From Paralvinella palmiformis (Eukaryota > Annelida > Polychaeta > Terebellida > Alvinellidae): a stretch of DNA of 64,000 nucleotides. Made by a program: the position numbers and the translations under genes. A model generated the notes under the pieces. That model worked only from the letters and a program-made list of their open reading frames with translations. It did not search any database and was not told the origin of the DNA. Where the stretch lies: positions 62,001-126,000 of the forward strand of contig JAODUP010000578.1 in assembly GCA_025642065.1 (NCBI GenBank), read 5' to 3'. This document shows positions 39,124-54,200 of the stretch, piece by piece (position 1 is the stretch's first letter; each line of letters begins with the position of its first letter).

Positions 39124-42100
39124 AATTTATTTAATTCTACAATAATGAATAATTCAAACTAATGATTAATGAACTGTATACCAAATTTTCAACAGATTTT
39201 TCATTATATCCATATTAGGTTTTTATCAGCGCAAATGTAATCTTGCTAGTTGACTTTTATCACCAAGGGGCACATAAATTACAATTATGTGGCGCTATAT
39301 AAACATGCATTATTATTATATATATTATTATTAAAAAGTAACATATTATATATTACTGGCCGGGCAACCAAGAATGGCATTTTGGAATAGACAGCGCTGT
39401 GACAGAATGAAAACATAAATGATTTACCAAATTATTATAAGCTATGATACAGTGTATAACATATATAACTATGGGTATGCATCAGGGTTCACATCAAAAA
39501 TAAAACTGAGGCTGCTCAGCTGAGGCTGATTTGAAAAAGCTAAATTTCCGACACCAGCCATTCCCACCCAGGCTTAAGTTCAGGGTTACAAACTGGTATC
39601 TGGAGAAACTGGTATCTTAGTTGTCATTGTTTAAATTTCGGGTAGAGTTCCCCTGGATATGGCCTATTCGGCACAGCTAATGGTATCTCAGAATAGATAT
39701 ACTTACTTATAAGACAGCTAAGATTTGATGGTGTGATATAAAAAATGCAGCTAGCATAGATAAGGTTGTCCTCAAACAAACACGTCCATAACCTGGTCAC
39801 CGATTAAATGTATACAGTTTGGGAATATGGCATGGGAGTGTAAAGTATGGCTATAAAAGTGTGGGTATATTGTATGAGGTGGATTGGTGAGTGAGTGACT
39901 GAGTGTGTGTGTGAGGAGTTTTTAACGACCACATTGGCACAAAAAGGTCATTATACGTCAACTGCTTTTAGCTTCATTTTATGATGTGTAGGAAGACAGA
40001 ATATGCCAATTCTAAGCAGTGAACTGACAGAAAGATGCCATACAGTACAAGTATATATGTTGCGAATATATGGAGTGTATGATGTGGGCATGTGGCATGA
40101 TTGAATTCTGGTACCTCTATTGCATCTCTGACAGCGCCTCCAAGCAGGAAGAAGGCAGCAGCATGCTGAAAGCGCTGACGTCCCAACAGGGCATAAGCAT
40201 TCTTTAGGGCCGCTCTACGCCAACGATCTTCAGTGAAATTGTTCTTGAAAAATGTCATCATCTTTGTGTCATCGACTGATCTGTAAAAGTAGACAGTGAC
40301 ACCTGTTGATCAAATTATACACAATGTGACCATGGATGGGCTAAAGTACCTAAGAACTCGGGTGCCTAAGTTTAAAAACAGCATTGTATTTGTTAAGTTC
40401 TAACTGTAAGGAACTCTGATATATATTTGATCGTTGAAGTATTCTCACATACCAAATAATTTTACCTAGTTCATTAAATTGTTACTTCAGTCTAACCAAA
40501 AAAAGATCAAATGTTTAGTTCATTCTAACTTTCTTTCCCTGATATAAAATATCCATTACGCAAAAATTAGGCACAATAACAGATTGACCATATCTATCTA
40601 TTGCACTTCAGTTACATTGACCCCCCCACATTATGAGCCAAAAATGTAGGTTTTGATGTTCCTGAAATACTTTGTCTCTGTACTTGGTTTTTTATGAAAT
40701 AATTTAATTTGCCTTTACTTTCAAATGTGTACTCGGAAGTTTCACTTGGAAGTCACCCCTCAGCCACATATACTGGGTGTGAATAGAGCAAGGCCAAACA
40801 AAACACTCACTCAATCAATCAATCATCACTGACCAACTGATTGATTGATTAACTAACTAACTCACTAACTCATTCACTCACTGACTGAATAACTCATTCA
40901 ATCCTCACATAAAAGTTTGTGACAAGAAATTTCTATAAATTTAAAACAGTACAGTACAATTATATTATCTTTTAGGGATTTCAACAGAACCAACATTTGA
41001 TTACTAATACTGGTTTCAATGCCTATACCTGTAAGTCAGAGCTACAAATAATGTTAGAGGGCATCAAAAAGACACTTACCGAAACAATCCCCAGACTAGT
41101 GTCTTCTTTTTCATGGCTAAATAAAACAGGGCAGCATCCAGGGGATCTTTACGCACCTTGAATGCTGCTTTGGCCAGCTAGGATGGAATATATACAGGAA
41201 ATATTTTTATAATAGTTATTATTATTTTCAATTTTGTCAAATATAAGAGTACTGTAACTATGCATCTTAATAATAGTCTATAGCACTTTACAAACAAAAT
41301 ACAATATTAAGTAATACCACGGATTAAAAAAAGTACTAAGTGTAATCAGAATAACAATTAATCTTAATATGACATAATTACAAGAATAATAATAAAATTA
41401 ATAGTGAGACATGTTCTAATCTGAAGCTGTGAATGTTGAGATTGTATTTAGAACAATACAGAACAATCAGGCCCATATCTAACTGATCTCTCTTTTGGAC
41501 TTAAATGCGTTAGCATGGTGACTAGCAGTATACAAACAGACAACTTACACCTATTTATGTTGTATACCAGTTTACAATAACGGTATAAACTTTAAAATAA
41601 TATACCATCAGGTGCAATATAACATGCAATAATAAGAAATGAATTAATAGTTTGCTTTATGCTTTATTTCTACTCTTTAGCAAGCCTAAGAAGTTGCTGA
41701 ATTAACAATAATTATGACACCAGGAACTAAAGGTGACATGTAGTCTACAAGCCTTATACAACCCTTATTATTTCATATTCATGTGTTACCTTTTCCGTAC
41801 ATTTCCTGAGTAGCGTAACATTTTTCAGCCACCAGCCGCAACCAAACTGCTTCATCTCAGCCCATGTCGGTTCACCCTTCTGCATGTTGGGCAGTAAATT
41901 CAGCAACTCCTGAAGATACGTTATTAGATGTGAAATCATATGCCACATTAGTTCTTGCCACTTGGTGTCAACATTTCGCACATGTTACACACATATCTTA
42001 CATTGTTTTCTTCTACAATTGAAGCATTTTTCTAAGTTATAATATTTATTCATCGGCTTTTTTGTTCTAAGTGAGTTGTTTTTCAAAGGCAATATTTTTT

Positions 42101-45023
42101 CCAGGACATTTCCTGGACATTTTCTGATTTTTGTAAAATTCCAGGACATTTTCAGGACCTGGAAAATTAATTTGTTATATCCAGGTTTTTCAGGACACAT
42201 GGGAACCCTGTGTAAAGACGACAATCATTTCATTTCTATAACAACTCTAATGGAAATATCAAGATCTGTTGGCCAATCAGACACCAGCTAAGATATTTAC
42301 CTCGGTAGCCTCAGAATGGAATGCCCAGATGTAGTGAGCCGGTTGGAGGCCTTCCATCTGTAGAGTGATCCTCTGCCGAAGAGCCAGCGTGTTCAACAAA
42401 TAGATGTGATGACGGGCCGCTAGCATATACCTCAGTCCGCAGTCGTCTATCGTTTCTGTAGAGACCGGCTGGCTGAGGCCGTGATCAGAGCCTGGAATGT
42501 GACATTACAAATTAGCAAAATCGCATTACAATGTGATGTTTGGGGTCAAGATAATGCCAATTGCCATTTAGCTAAATCATAATATTGTGCCATAAGGATC
42601 AGATTTGTTTAACATTAGAAGATTATTTTGTATGCATTATATTGAAAGTACCTACCTTTAAGAAAACAAATTCACGATGAACAAATTGCTAAAATCCCAT
42701 TAAAGAGGTTTATCAGATTGTACAGATTTTTTTATATATGGCAAATATCCATAGATTTGCAAAAAGTGAATCTCACAAATTATGGAACAATAAAGCAGTA
42801 AGCAGAACAGTTGATGGGTCTTCCAGAAGCAGTTAGAGGACATCTAGCCAAGAATAACTGCAGGCAAATGATGACAGTGTGGATGAGATTAAAATGAGAG
42901 GAAGGTTTGTAAAACAATTGAACTGGGGAGTAGAGCATGGTGGCCTTAATCCAGTGGTCTGCTTTTGGACACTGACACTGAATGTTCATGTTGATAAATG
43001 TTTTTTTTTTAAATATTCAGTCCAAAAGATATAGCAGTTTCCACCAAATTCCGGTGTGGTCAGGTATAAAGCTAGGCTGATATGATTCACTTACTGGATC
43101 AGATACATTCCAGGCTCATCTCAATACACAATACAGCACTACACCATGGACCAATAACGTAGCATGATCCAACAGAAGTTATATAAAAAGCACATGATGC
43201 TACGTTCCATTAGTCCATTCTTTAATATAATAAACAAAATATTATGACATTACCCGTTTTGTGGCTCACATCGGGAGCATTTTTATCCGAGAAGTCTAAC
43301 TTGGTATTAGCCATTGTGTCTGCCAGTGCCAGCAGGTACATCTGATCCAGACTGGACAATCCAGGAAGATGTGTGTGCGTCAGATGGCCGGCCAGCAAGC
43401 GCGACTGAACTGGACCAAAGGCATACTTGCTGTGCAGATGTTGGCTCATGCTACGTCTTCTCTCTCCAGACTTGGGACTCGGACTTCCGAACTCGTCACC
43501 ATCAAACGGATCGCCTTCGTCGTTATCTCCGGATTCACCATAATCAAACAGGTCATCATAATTTTGATCATCTACATCAGGATCAGTGGTCGCCTTTCCT
43601 GGATCGACACCGGTGAAGGACAAGTCTTTGTCCGCGGCAATCAGGGCATAAAGTGGCAGCGGTGGTATGGAGGTTATCTCTATGTAATCTGGCGATGATT
43701 CTTCAGGTATGGTGACGCCATCAGTGCCACTTGGCACCGTCATGGTCATGCCACGTGTGAGGGCACGCTGTCTCTGCTGATTTTCATCTTCCTTATGAGG
43801 GCAGCCACCTCCGGCTATACAGTGAACGAGATGAGCAAGAATTGCCTTCACTCGGCGTATTTTGCCAAAATTAAGTAGCTCAATCAGTTGTCTTGGATGA
43901 TACTGAGGCAGGACTGGGTTGGCCAGACGAGCCGCCTCAAACAGGCCATAGTCTTGAGTCAACAGGAATGCAGCGACCATGCTGTCACTTTGCTGAAGCA
44001 CAGCCCTGTTGGCTGTGGCACTGGCTGTACTGACATCACGTTTCCTTTCTCGCTCCTTGTGGTTCTTGCCGACGAGCAGGGAAAGATTGGATATGGATGC
44101 GTCCAGCTTGATGTTCGACATCGACTGCGAGATTTTGAACGACTTGCTCACGGACAAGTTCAAGCTAGACGACGATGAAACTTTCTGCAGACTTTGCTCT
44201 GTCAGCACCCGGCAGTCAAGCTGGTCCATGTCGGGCTCCTCGTGTCCCGATTCGCTTTCCTCACCCGGGCCACGCCACTGAGTGTAGACGTGCATCTCAT
44301 TATCCATGCTGACCACGAGGATGCCATCCCTAACCCACGATATATGTACTGGGAGTGGAGGGAGGCCGTCTGCAGACTGGAGATCCATGCTTCTTATCCT
44401 CATCCAGCGTATTTCATCAACAAAATTCTGCACAGTCATTGACTTGCTCTTCTGCAGAATACTGTGGGGGGGATTTGAGTTTTTCGTGTTGTGGGTCCCT
44501 TTAACGGTAGCATGCAATATCTCACTCGACACAGCAGCGTACAGCAGTATCTTTGATCCGACACCAACCGTCAGAATGTGCGAGCCATCCTCCATGGACA
44601 CCCAGTCAAGTTGTACGAGGTGACGTGGCTTCAACACGTCTGATCTGGATGTCTTCTGACTCATCAGACTCTTCACTGACTTCACTGTTGTGATGCTAGG
44701 AATGTTTACGGTCTTGACGATGGCTGGTGTCATGTGGGTGGGTGAGAGGATCACCTGGGAGCTGGTGTGCTGATACCCTCCATTCTCATCGTTGTCGTGG
44801 CAACCACTGCCATGATCGTCATAGATGCGTGCGAGATCAATCTCAATCTTTGGATCTGGTACCGTAATATTTTTCAACTCAATGGTATCCTCTAACACCC
44901 ACTCAGAGCCACCTAGAAATAAACCAACAACACCATTTCTCAACCAAATGCCTAAATCTGTAGTAATAATTATAACAATAAAAAATAATAACAATAATAA
45001 TAATAATAATAATAGTTGTAATA

Positions 45024-45076
<53 letters not shown>

Positions 45077-45772
45077 TAATCTGTATAATCAGGTAATAAT
45101 AATAATATGTGATATTTATATAGCGCCCTATTCAGCTAGAAGCTGCTCTAAGATGCTTTACAATATTATTTACAATATTATTATCCCTGACTCAGACCTG
45201 TTTCCACCCAGCACATATCTAAACTCCCAAGGGAGTATACAATGCATGCTGCCATTATAGATGCAAAGCATTACTCAAACACATAGCCATCGCATCCTTG
45301 TCAGGTACTCATTTTTTCAATGGATGAGTGAACCAGTAGCCAAATGATGGCATTGCAGCTCATGGAGCCTTGAACCCGCAACCGTTCGGCTAAGAGTCCT
45401 ACGCTATAACTAACTGCACTATCACGGTTCATGATGTGTATATTACCTAAAATTTTCAGGTAATCTGTATTAAATCTCAGTTAGCAATAGACTTATTACC
45501 TGAACATTTTGAGTAATATACATATTACCTGATTATACAGATACACAAAATATTCTTAGGCACACCTGTCTGTATTTGATCTTTTTACTAGTTAAACAGT
45601 TTTATATTCTCATACATATTCATAGTGACACCACTATAAAAGAGTGACTTATGGCTAACTGTCAAGCTGGAAATGTGTGATCACTTCATTAATTTGTCAT
45701 TTTAATTTGTTGGGAATTGCTTTTTCCTTTAAACTGAATCCCAGCAATCTTCTCAGATGGCAGTCACTACTG

Positions 45773-45805
<33 letters not shown>

Positions 45806-46122
45806 TCACTACTATTATTATTACTACTACTGCTACTGTTATTTCAGCTACTATTACTACTACTGTACTACTACTACTACTACTAATAATAATAAAAATA
45901 ACATATTCACTGAAATCTCAACAATATCTGTCTATAGGCTGCACATTAATATTTACAGTTTTTATCCACGAATAAATAATATCTGAACATGAGGCATGCA
46001 TTCTCAAACTTTTCCGTGGTCATCTTAATGTAAAATAGTGATTACTGCTACAGATTCTATTGCTGTCACTAGATAAGAATGGCTTCGATGACTAGAATGG
46101 CCCCACACACACTTAATTACTT

Positions 46123-46154
<32 letters not shown>

Positions 46155-49100
46155 ATCAATAATAATTCTGCTAATGTGTCATTTTAATACATTTGTTTTT
46201 AATGGTCATTGACAGCGGTCAAATTTCACTCCGAGGCATAAACTAAAACAGGTAACATGACATAATAATACATTAGTTAGAAAAATTACTTCAAAGTCAC
46301 GTTTATAAATTGTTTGTTACTTCGTTTTCACAATTTCACAGAAATCCTTAGATTATGATAACTAATGATTACGAATATTTGTGCTATTAAACTACCAATC
46401 TTCCAACTTTCTGTTGTATCGTATAACAGTTTTCGTATTTGTGCATTCAATCAAAGTCCATTATGACTAATCCAGTATGACGTTAGGCAATAATGTGACA
46501 GGCACTCAATAACCACCCCTATGCCCTAGTGGGTAAGAGCGTGGGACTTTCTTACTCATGGTCATGCTGTGCTGGAGGTCAGAGATTCGAATCGCAGCTG
46601 TGGCACACTATATAGTAAGGGGAGTTTTTAATCCAACCAGGCAACTGGCAAAGTTTTCTCCACCGATAATTGTAAATTCGTTTAGAATTAAGTCCCTGTG
46701 GTGAAGCAGTAAATAACAGATAATTTGCATCTCCCTCATTTGAGGTAGCTAAGCCACTTAAAATAACTGCCATTTTGGCCACTATCAATGATTGTGTCAT
46801 GTGATCTATACATCAAATCAAGATAGATAATAATTATCCTTTATTATTGCTTGTGTTCAAAAACTGAAGTTCCCAAGTGTTAAAACGGTGTGACACAAAA
46901 AATAAAAAAAAATAATGAAAAGCCTTGGAATACAAGTCACAGATGATATTAAGTCAGTCAAGTCGGTCAAAATAAAAACCCATTCAATATTTTCAGGAGA
47001 AATCTGAAAATGAAAGCAAGTGGAAGCTTTCACTGATCTTGATCCAATATTTACTAATCATTTTAACTACATTATATAACATTTTCTTAAAATAATATTA
47101 TTATCATTCAAAATAGAAAAAAACCTTACCTGACTGAGACAAATTTTATTTCTCAACAAAACTGTACGATATATTTCATATTTATCACACAGAAGACATA
47201 ATTCAAATTGTACCATTTTTCAGATGGAATTCTTGACACTATTTAATTTAACTAAAAGTTTCCTGACATTTTTGAGAAACCCAAAAATGTTCTCTAAATA
47301 TCCTTTAAGTTTAGTAGGAATTGCGCTATGAAAATTCTCTGAAACTGATCAAACTAACCGACATTGAGGAATAATTTAATTGATCCCAGAAGGCCATCTC
47401 CAGATATGGATAAACTGAAAGGACATCGGTATTTTATCCTAACGTCCAAACAACCCAACATCCACAGTATTTCTCAGATTTACGAAAGAGGTGCTCCAAC
47501 CAAGCAGTGTACGGAGCATTGTGCTGCAAACCCCTAGGTGATGGATTTGAAAATAAATCTCACGTCTGCATCCGATGGATGTTTCCCAAGGTATCCATCC
47601 CTCAGTGACATGATCCAGTTATGACCAGCCCCGAGACCAGACGACTCAACCCAACTCTCTGATTCACAAACATTTACCTGTCGATTCACACTCGTAGATG
47701 GACACACAGAGGTTGACGTATTTCTTGTTCGGGTCATCCTCTTTGTTCTTGATGGCTCCTTGTCTGTAGGCCACAGCTACTCGTCCACTGTAGGCACAGG
47801 ATATCGTTAATGGCTTACCTATATGAAAATAAATGGACTTTTAAAATACTGCCAGGAAATGTAGATATATAGTACTACTCCATCAGAATAGTGCAACAAA
47901 ACACAGTTTTAGAAATAACACATTTTGTAATTGACAGAATTCACAACAGAGAATCTTCCATTAATTCCATGAAAAGATGGACAAACAACGGTATATAACC
48001 ATCTACTAGTTGTAATATATGATAAAGAATTAACTCTGTTTTCACAGTTCGGGACTGAGATGTAAGAAACATTGCTAAAGGATAATCATTAGATTTATCT
48101 GTGTGCTAATTGCTTCAAGATTTTATACTTAAATGCACCAATGCCAGTTGAGATGCTGAATCTGCCACTAATCACTGAATCACAGCATGTGTGTGTTTAA
48201 GCAACATCGGTGCATCTGTCTGCATTGTAAAGTATTATTCTGTGAAAAGCTGCTAGAACTACCATTCTCCACACCATTTAAAGAGATGCAATATCGAAGG
48301 AATGAGCCTAAACTTGGTGAGGATTGCCATTGGCTGTTTATTATGTCCCCAAAAGAAACAGATTTGGATTGATACAGAATTGAGACTGATCAGTCACTTA
48401 CCAGGTATTCGGACAGAGCTGTGCTTGGTTTTCCCAACCATCACTTCCCACTCAGACCAAACATACTTTTCGGTGTCGCGGGTGCCATCGGACGACATCA
48501 CCATTTTACACGTCCAAAAGCGCACTCGTCCATCGCTACACGCCGTAGAAATCAGATACGGGGCACAACACGCTGGATAGATGGAAGACGAACTTAAGTG
48601 ACCTGCAGTCACCGTTGCCCAGATCACAGACACTCCATCAGCGAGGTCAAGAGTCTGCGTACAAACCTGCATAGGAGAAATTATTTGAATTTAATTGAAA
48701 ACTACCTTCCCTGTTCTCGTGAAAGTTAAACACATTACAAATGTAGAAATGACAAAAGTAATGATAGTCAGTTCCAGGACATTTCCTGATTTTGTCAAAT
48801 TGTTATTTTCCAGGTTTTCCAGGATGAGTGGGAACCCTGGATAATGTATTGTATGTGTGTAGGGCGATTGCGTAATTTACTTGTCAATATAATGCAAAAG
48901 AAATCACAGCAAACGTGTAGCTTATCTCTGATAACTAGTTTAGTTTAGCCAGGATAAATCTGAAGTTAATGATTGACTGACATCATTTAGAAGATCATGG
49001 CTTATAACTGCTAACATAAATTACTTTGATTTAAAAAATATAAATTCTGAAATATCCATTACTTTTATTTAATTTTGAAATCAGGACAATGTATCTGAGT

Positions 49101-51191
49101 GAGTTACAATGACATATCGCACTAAATTTGGGTGATATACAGCATAATCACGATTGTAATCATGATTCCTCTGCAATGTCATATAACCAATTATAATAAT
49201 TATTCATGTAATCAAAATCATTAAATTGTCAAGTAATCATAATTGTAATCAATTAATTTGACCATGTGATTATTGAAAATATGGACAACACATCAACTTG
49301 TCATAAAGAAATTGTAAACATGTCTCCTTCCAATTAATATAAATATAATCATGTTCTTGTTCAGAAACACTTTTATGCATAAGGTATGTTAAATGAGCCA
49401 AGAGGAGGTAATGAGGTTAGGTTAAAGATGAACTATCCTTTAGACAAAGTTAGCCTAGAATCTGAACCTTGGTGTTGAAGATCTGTGGCAAAATATACTA
49501 CTAACAAGCCTGACTATGTTCATTTTATATGTGCCTTAGAGCAACCCAACTTGAATAAGGTGCTATATAAAATATTGTTATTATTATTATTATTATTATC
49601 ATTATTATTATTAGATTCAACCGAATATTTTACAAACAATTTTAAATTAACTTATGAGATGTCTGAACATTGTATATACTGTCAGAAATTACACAATAAA
49701 CCTTCTTTAAAACTAAATCAGCAGTCCTTTAACTCTTACCTTTTGACTATGTATAGAGATGTGTGAACAACTCTGAGTGTTCTGGCTCTCACCAGGTGGC
49801 TCTGGTGTGTTGCCACGACTAGACATCGGGGTTTCACCATCAGAATCTTGGTAGAAGTCGACATCAGCCGTATATAAAGGTCCTGAATCCTTTTCTGGAA
49901 ATCAATTATAACAAATGTAACAGGAAAGCTGATCTTCCAACGATGATTCAATGTCAACTAATTGAATGCGTGTTATCCAGATAACACGGGTGGTATTTTA
50001 AACTATGGTAGGTCCTGGCCATTAAGCCGAGGTCATTTTTAAGCCTATGATATCACGATTTATGGTCCATTAAGCTGACCTAAAAATCTGAACTTTTCCC
50101 TGTAGTATTTCCAGGTGATGTTTTGAATGCAGGAAATAGTTTTGTTTTCATAATTCATTATTCAAACCAATGTGTTTTGTATACTGTCAACAGATCAAGG
50201 CAAATTATAACGATCGTTTACACAAACTGTTAGCACATATGTAGGACTTCAAACTTAAATTAATGGCGTCATTAAACATTCAATGAACGGCATATGAAGT
50301 CAATGACTTAGACATAATTAGACATATTGTCAATTACTACTGAGCCTTCAATGGTACATTTTGGTCACTAATGCAGCAATAACCGAGACAATATAAATTA
50401 CCGGTATATGCAGTCAGTTAGTAATTAAATCTCTATTGAAAATAAATGAATTAATCAGTAATTATCCCGTTATTAGTATAAATATGCCCAGACAAAATAT
50501 GTACATGGGGGCACCCTAATATCTATGCCGCCAAACGAATGAGATACGACACTCTTGGGTACGGGATGTTTGGGTATGAGTTGTCTTGTTACCAATGCTG
50601 CTTTCAAATTGAAAGTCGTGAAATGTGCTACTGAGTCCAACAGCATTTATCCATAATTACAAAAAACAGATAATTCTACATATAAATACTGAATATAAAG
50701 CCACGTATAATTATCATCAGCTTGTTTCACTTCTATTTTCACTCCTTGACTGCATGAGTTTAAATCAAAATGACGATTGCTGTCTGTTTGCATATACTGA
50801 TCTAGACTAGAATCTGTCTAGACTGCTGCTAACACATTTTCTCCCGCTGACTAGATTTCTTGACAGTGAAATAGCACTGGCCATTAAACCGACCCCCCCC
50901 CCAAAAATAAGGGTCAAAATGTTGATGCAAAGTCTCAGCTTAATGGCCAGGACCTACAATAGTTTCCGGCTTTTATAATAGGCATCGATGGAAAAAACAT
51001 GTTAGTGATCTTTCAAAACCAGTGGTCATATTATTAGTTTTATTACTAACACAAGTAATAATAATACTACTACTACTATTATTATTTCATTATCATCATC
51101 ATCACCTTCATCATTCTCATCAGACATTTTCAGTTTACCATTAGATGATATATTTAGTTTCCACTATTACTACTACTACTAAAATTACTAT

Positions 51192-51223
<32 letters not shown>

Positions 51224-54200
51224 AACATATTTTCAATTTACCATTTGATGATATAACTAGTTTCCACATGTGCAGTATGCTGCTGCCACCTAGAAGTCTC
51301 TCCAAAACAACCAGGAAGAAACACTCCTCAAATATTTTGCTGTTCTGTATGTCGGCCATTTGTTCCTTATTTTCAGACGAAGTCTGTAATCTGGATCCAC
51401 ATATTAGCTGTTCCTGGAACACATGGATTAACTGGATATGCTGCCAGTCCTGGAAGAAAAGAAATACCTTCCTTGTTACTGAGTTATTTAGTAGTAGTAC
51501 TAGTACTAATACTTGCACTACTGTCATCACTACTACTGGTATTTGTAGATCTTGAAATGTGCTATTTTATTTGTAGCCGGCATAGTTTTCAAGGAATTCA
51601 AATCACATGACCATATTTTTTGGCTACGTATAATAATGTGATTTATATAGCGCCTCATTCAACAAAGTTCTTCTGAGGTGTTTTAAGCTAAAAAGTCATA
51701 CTATTTGTCATTATTCCAGTAGTATCACCCTGAATGTCAGCAAACCCATGTTTGATGACATAACTGGACAAGTATCTTATCAGATATTTAAGTCATCAAA
51801 TTACAAAATATACATAGTTTGTACGAACAGAAGGTTAGCCACTCCACTTATGCTTTTCTCACAAGAAACAGCAAAATCCCATTAATTAATCGGATGCTAT
51901 ATCTGCATGTCGTGTTTACCTGTTTGGCATCATTGATGGCATCGAGTTCTATAATGGCACCGGGCCTTGATGACGACTGGAGACTGACAACGTTGAACGA
52001 TTCCCTGGTGGGAGTTGGTGAGCTTGGAGTGTTCAACATCAAGCCAGAGCTGGTGCTACTGTTTGAACATGATAAATTGATCCTCTGAAATAGAACATCA
52101 TGGAACATCACTGCACATCATCGTCGTCGTCATCATACATGAGACATGTTCTGTCAGGTGTCATCGTGCAACTCAGCACAACCAGCTTTCAACATAAAAC
52201 TATTTTTTTAAAAGGCTCATCTTTTTAATTTAACTTTTCACAATGAATATTCTAGTTTATTCACAATGAGACTATTACAATGATCTAAGATTTAATACCT
52301 AACAGTAATTTTTATGCACTGAGATCATGTTATACCATAGGAACATGGATCCAAGAATAAAGACTAAATAACACATTATCTGAAATCCTTCCTTAAGGAT
52401 CCATGTAGTTGCTACTGGGTGATGATAGGTTTATAAATAATAATTAATGCATGTCTCACCACACATAAATAACCTGACACAACCTGTGTTGTAATTTGTT
52501 CTTATAACAAGACTGAACATTTCTGTGCACCAAACATAACTATTATCCCGTATTGATATAAACCAGCCTTTAGTCAGATGTACTACCTGTTTCCTGCGCT
52601 GACCAGTTATCTCCGCTAGAAGTGCTCTGGCGTCTAGGACAGCCTGATAGACCCTCAAACTTATGCCGTCAGACGCTACAAACAGTGCACTTGGCGAGTT
52701 GCTTAAGGTCCCTAAAGTTGAGCTGAGTAATGAGAAAGATTTAAGCTAAAATTACACACCACAATTCTTGGTCAGAATGAAACAAGACAATACAACAACC
52801 AAATATTAATAATTGTGAATGGTTGCTTTCTCTGAGAAATGTTATTTCCGCTTTCCTTAAATATCATATGTTCAGTTAAGACATTCACCATGGTAATAAT
52901 GTAGGTAGCCATGATACGCTAGTAAATGCCGATACGTGTGGACAGTTTATCCTCGCCAGTTCGGTTACTCCGCCAGACTTCGACAGCCATCCTACGGGAT
53001 CAACCTTCCACAGAATGAGCTCGCTACAAAAGTCATCGTGAAATGGCTCAGGAGATCTGTAAAATTTTAAACTTACAACATTATAAATTATCATACAAAA
53101 AACCACACACACACATCGATTCATGATAGCACAGTTAGTTAGAGCATAGGACTCGTAACCAAATGGTCGCTGGTTTGAGGCTCCGTGAGTTGCAATGCCG
53201 TCATATGGCGACTGGTTCACTCATCCATAAAAAAATGAGTATAGGACAGGATGTGATGGTAGTGTGTCTGAGTAATGCTTTGTGCCTATAATGGCAGCAT
53301 GCATTGTATGCTCCCTTGGGAGTTGAGATGTATGCTGGGTGGAAACAGGTCTGAGTCAGGGATAACAATATTGTAAAGCGCCTTAGAGCAGCTATTTTGC
53401 TGAATAGGGCGCTATATAAATGTCACTTATTATTACTATTATTATAAAGAACCGATCCAGTAAAATACCTTTTACATCCAATACCGTAGACCATTAATCA
53501 GGCAGAATAAATTGGTTCATGGAGAATAAAAGATCTACTTAACATGTTCCAAAACAGCATTATCTCTTCAGTCATATCGTAATCCCTCTACACATATCTT
53601 TATTAGTACGTTTTATTATACTCCCAGTAATCAGAAGCTAGTAAGAATTCAGACGACGACATTCTCCAGAACAAATTCACTAAGAAACCTATAAATTATA
53701 TTCTGTAACGTGATTATTTTCCAATGTTATACATCCCTGAACAAATATTACTAACACTACTATCATTACTGCCATTAAGCAGAAAGTGCATTCTGATGTT
53801 GCCCGTGTTTGTGCAGTTTGTTTCTCTTGGCAAGTGCCCCTCGACCATATGTCCCAGATGTGACCAGTGCCCGACTTCAACAATTCAACTCGATTTAACA
53901 GGAATTTGCTAACGTTTCAAGTGGTGTACAACCTTATTTATGCGATTACTACAAATATTAGACAAATAACGATTGTTAGACACAGGTCTTTATTGCCCTT
54001 TGTACAATACCACAAATAATACGCTTGTTGATGTATCCGTAATTATGTATTTATTGTTATAGATATGTATCATTTTAAATAAAACTACTTACTTACTAAT
54101 CAGATAGAAATAGTGACACTGTATATTCTACACTTAATCCAAAAGTAGAGATGAGAAACAAAAATCCAAAATGGAAGATAACACAAAGTTCTGATTGGCC

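Noticed and set aside
43314..44623. Several plus-strand frames of 82-109 residues
   Set aside because: Antisense shadows of the 1,659-bp exon 16.
45677..45886. Poly-Leu frame suggesting a membrane protein
   Set aside because: Encoded by the CTA/ATT triplet tract.
46518..46600. Possible functional tRNA gene
   Set aside because: A/B boxes are present but a full cloverleaf is not, and the same head precedes a repeated SINE body elsewhere.
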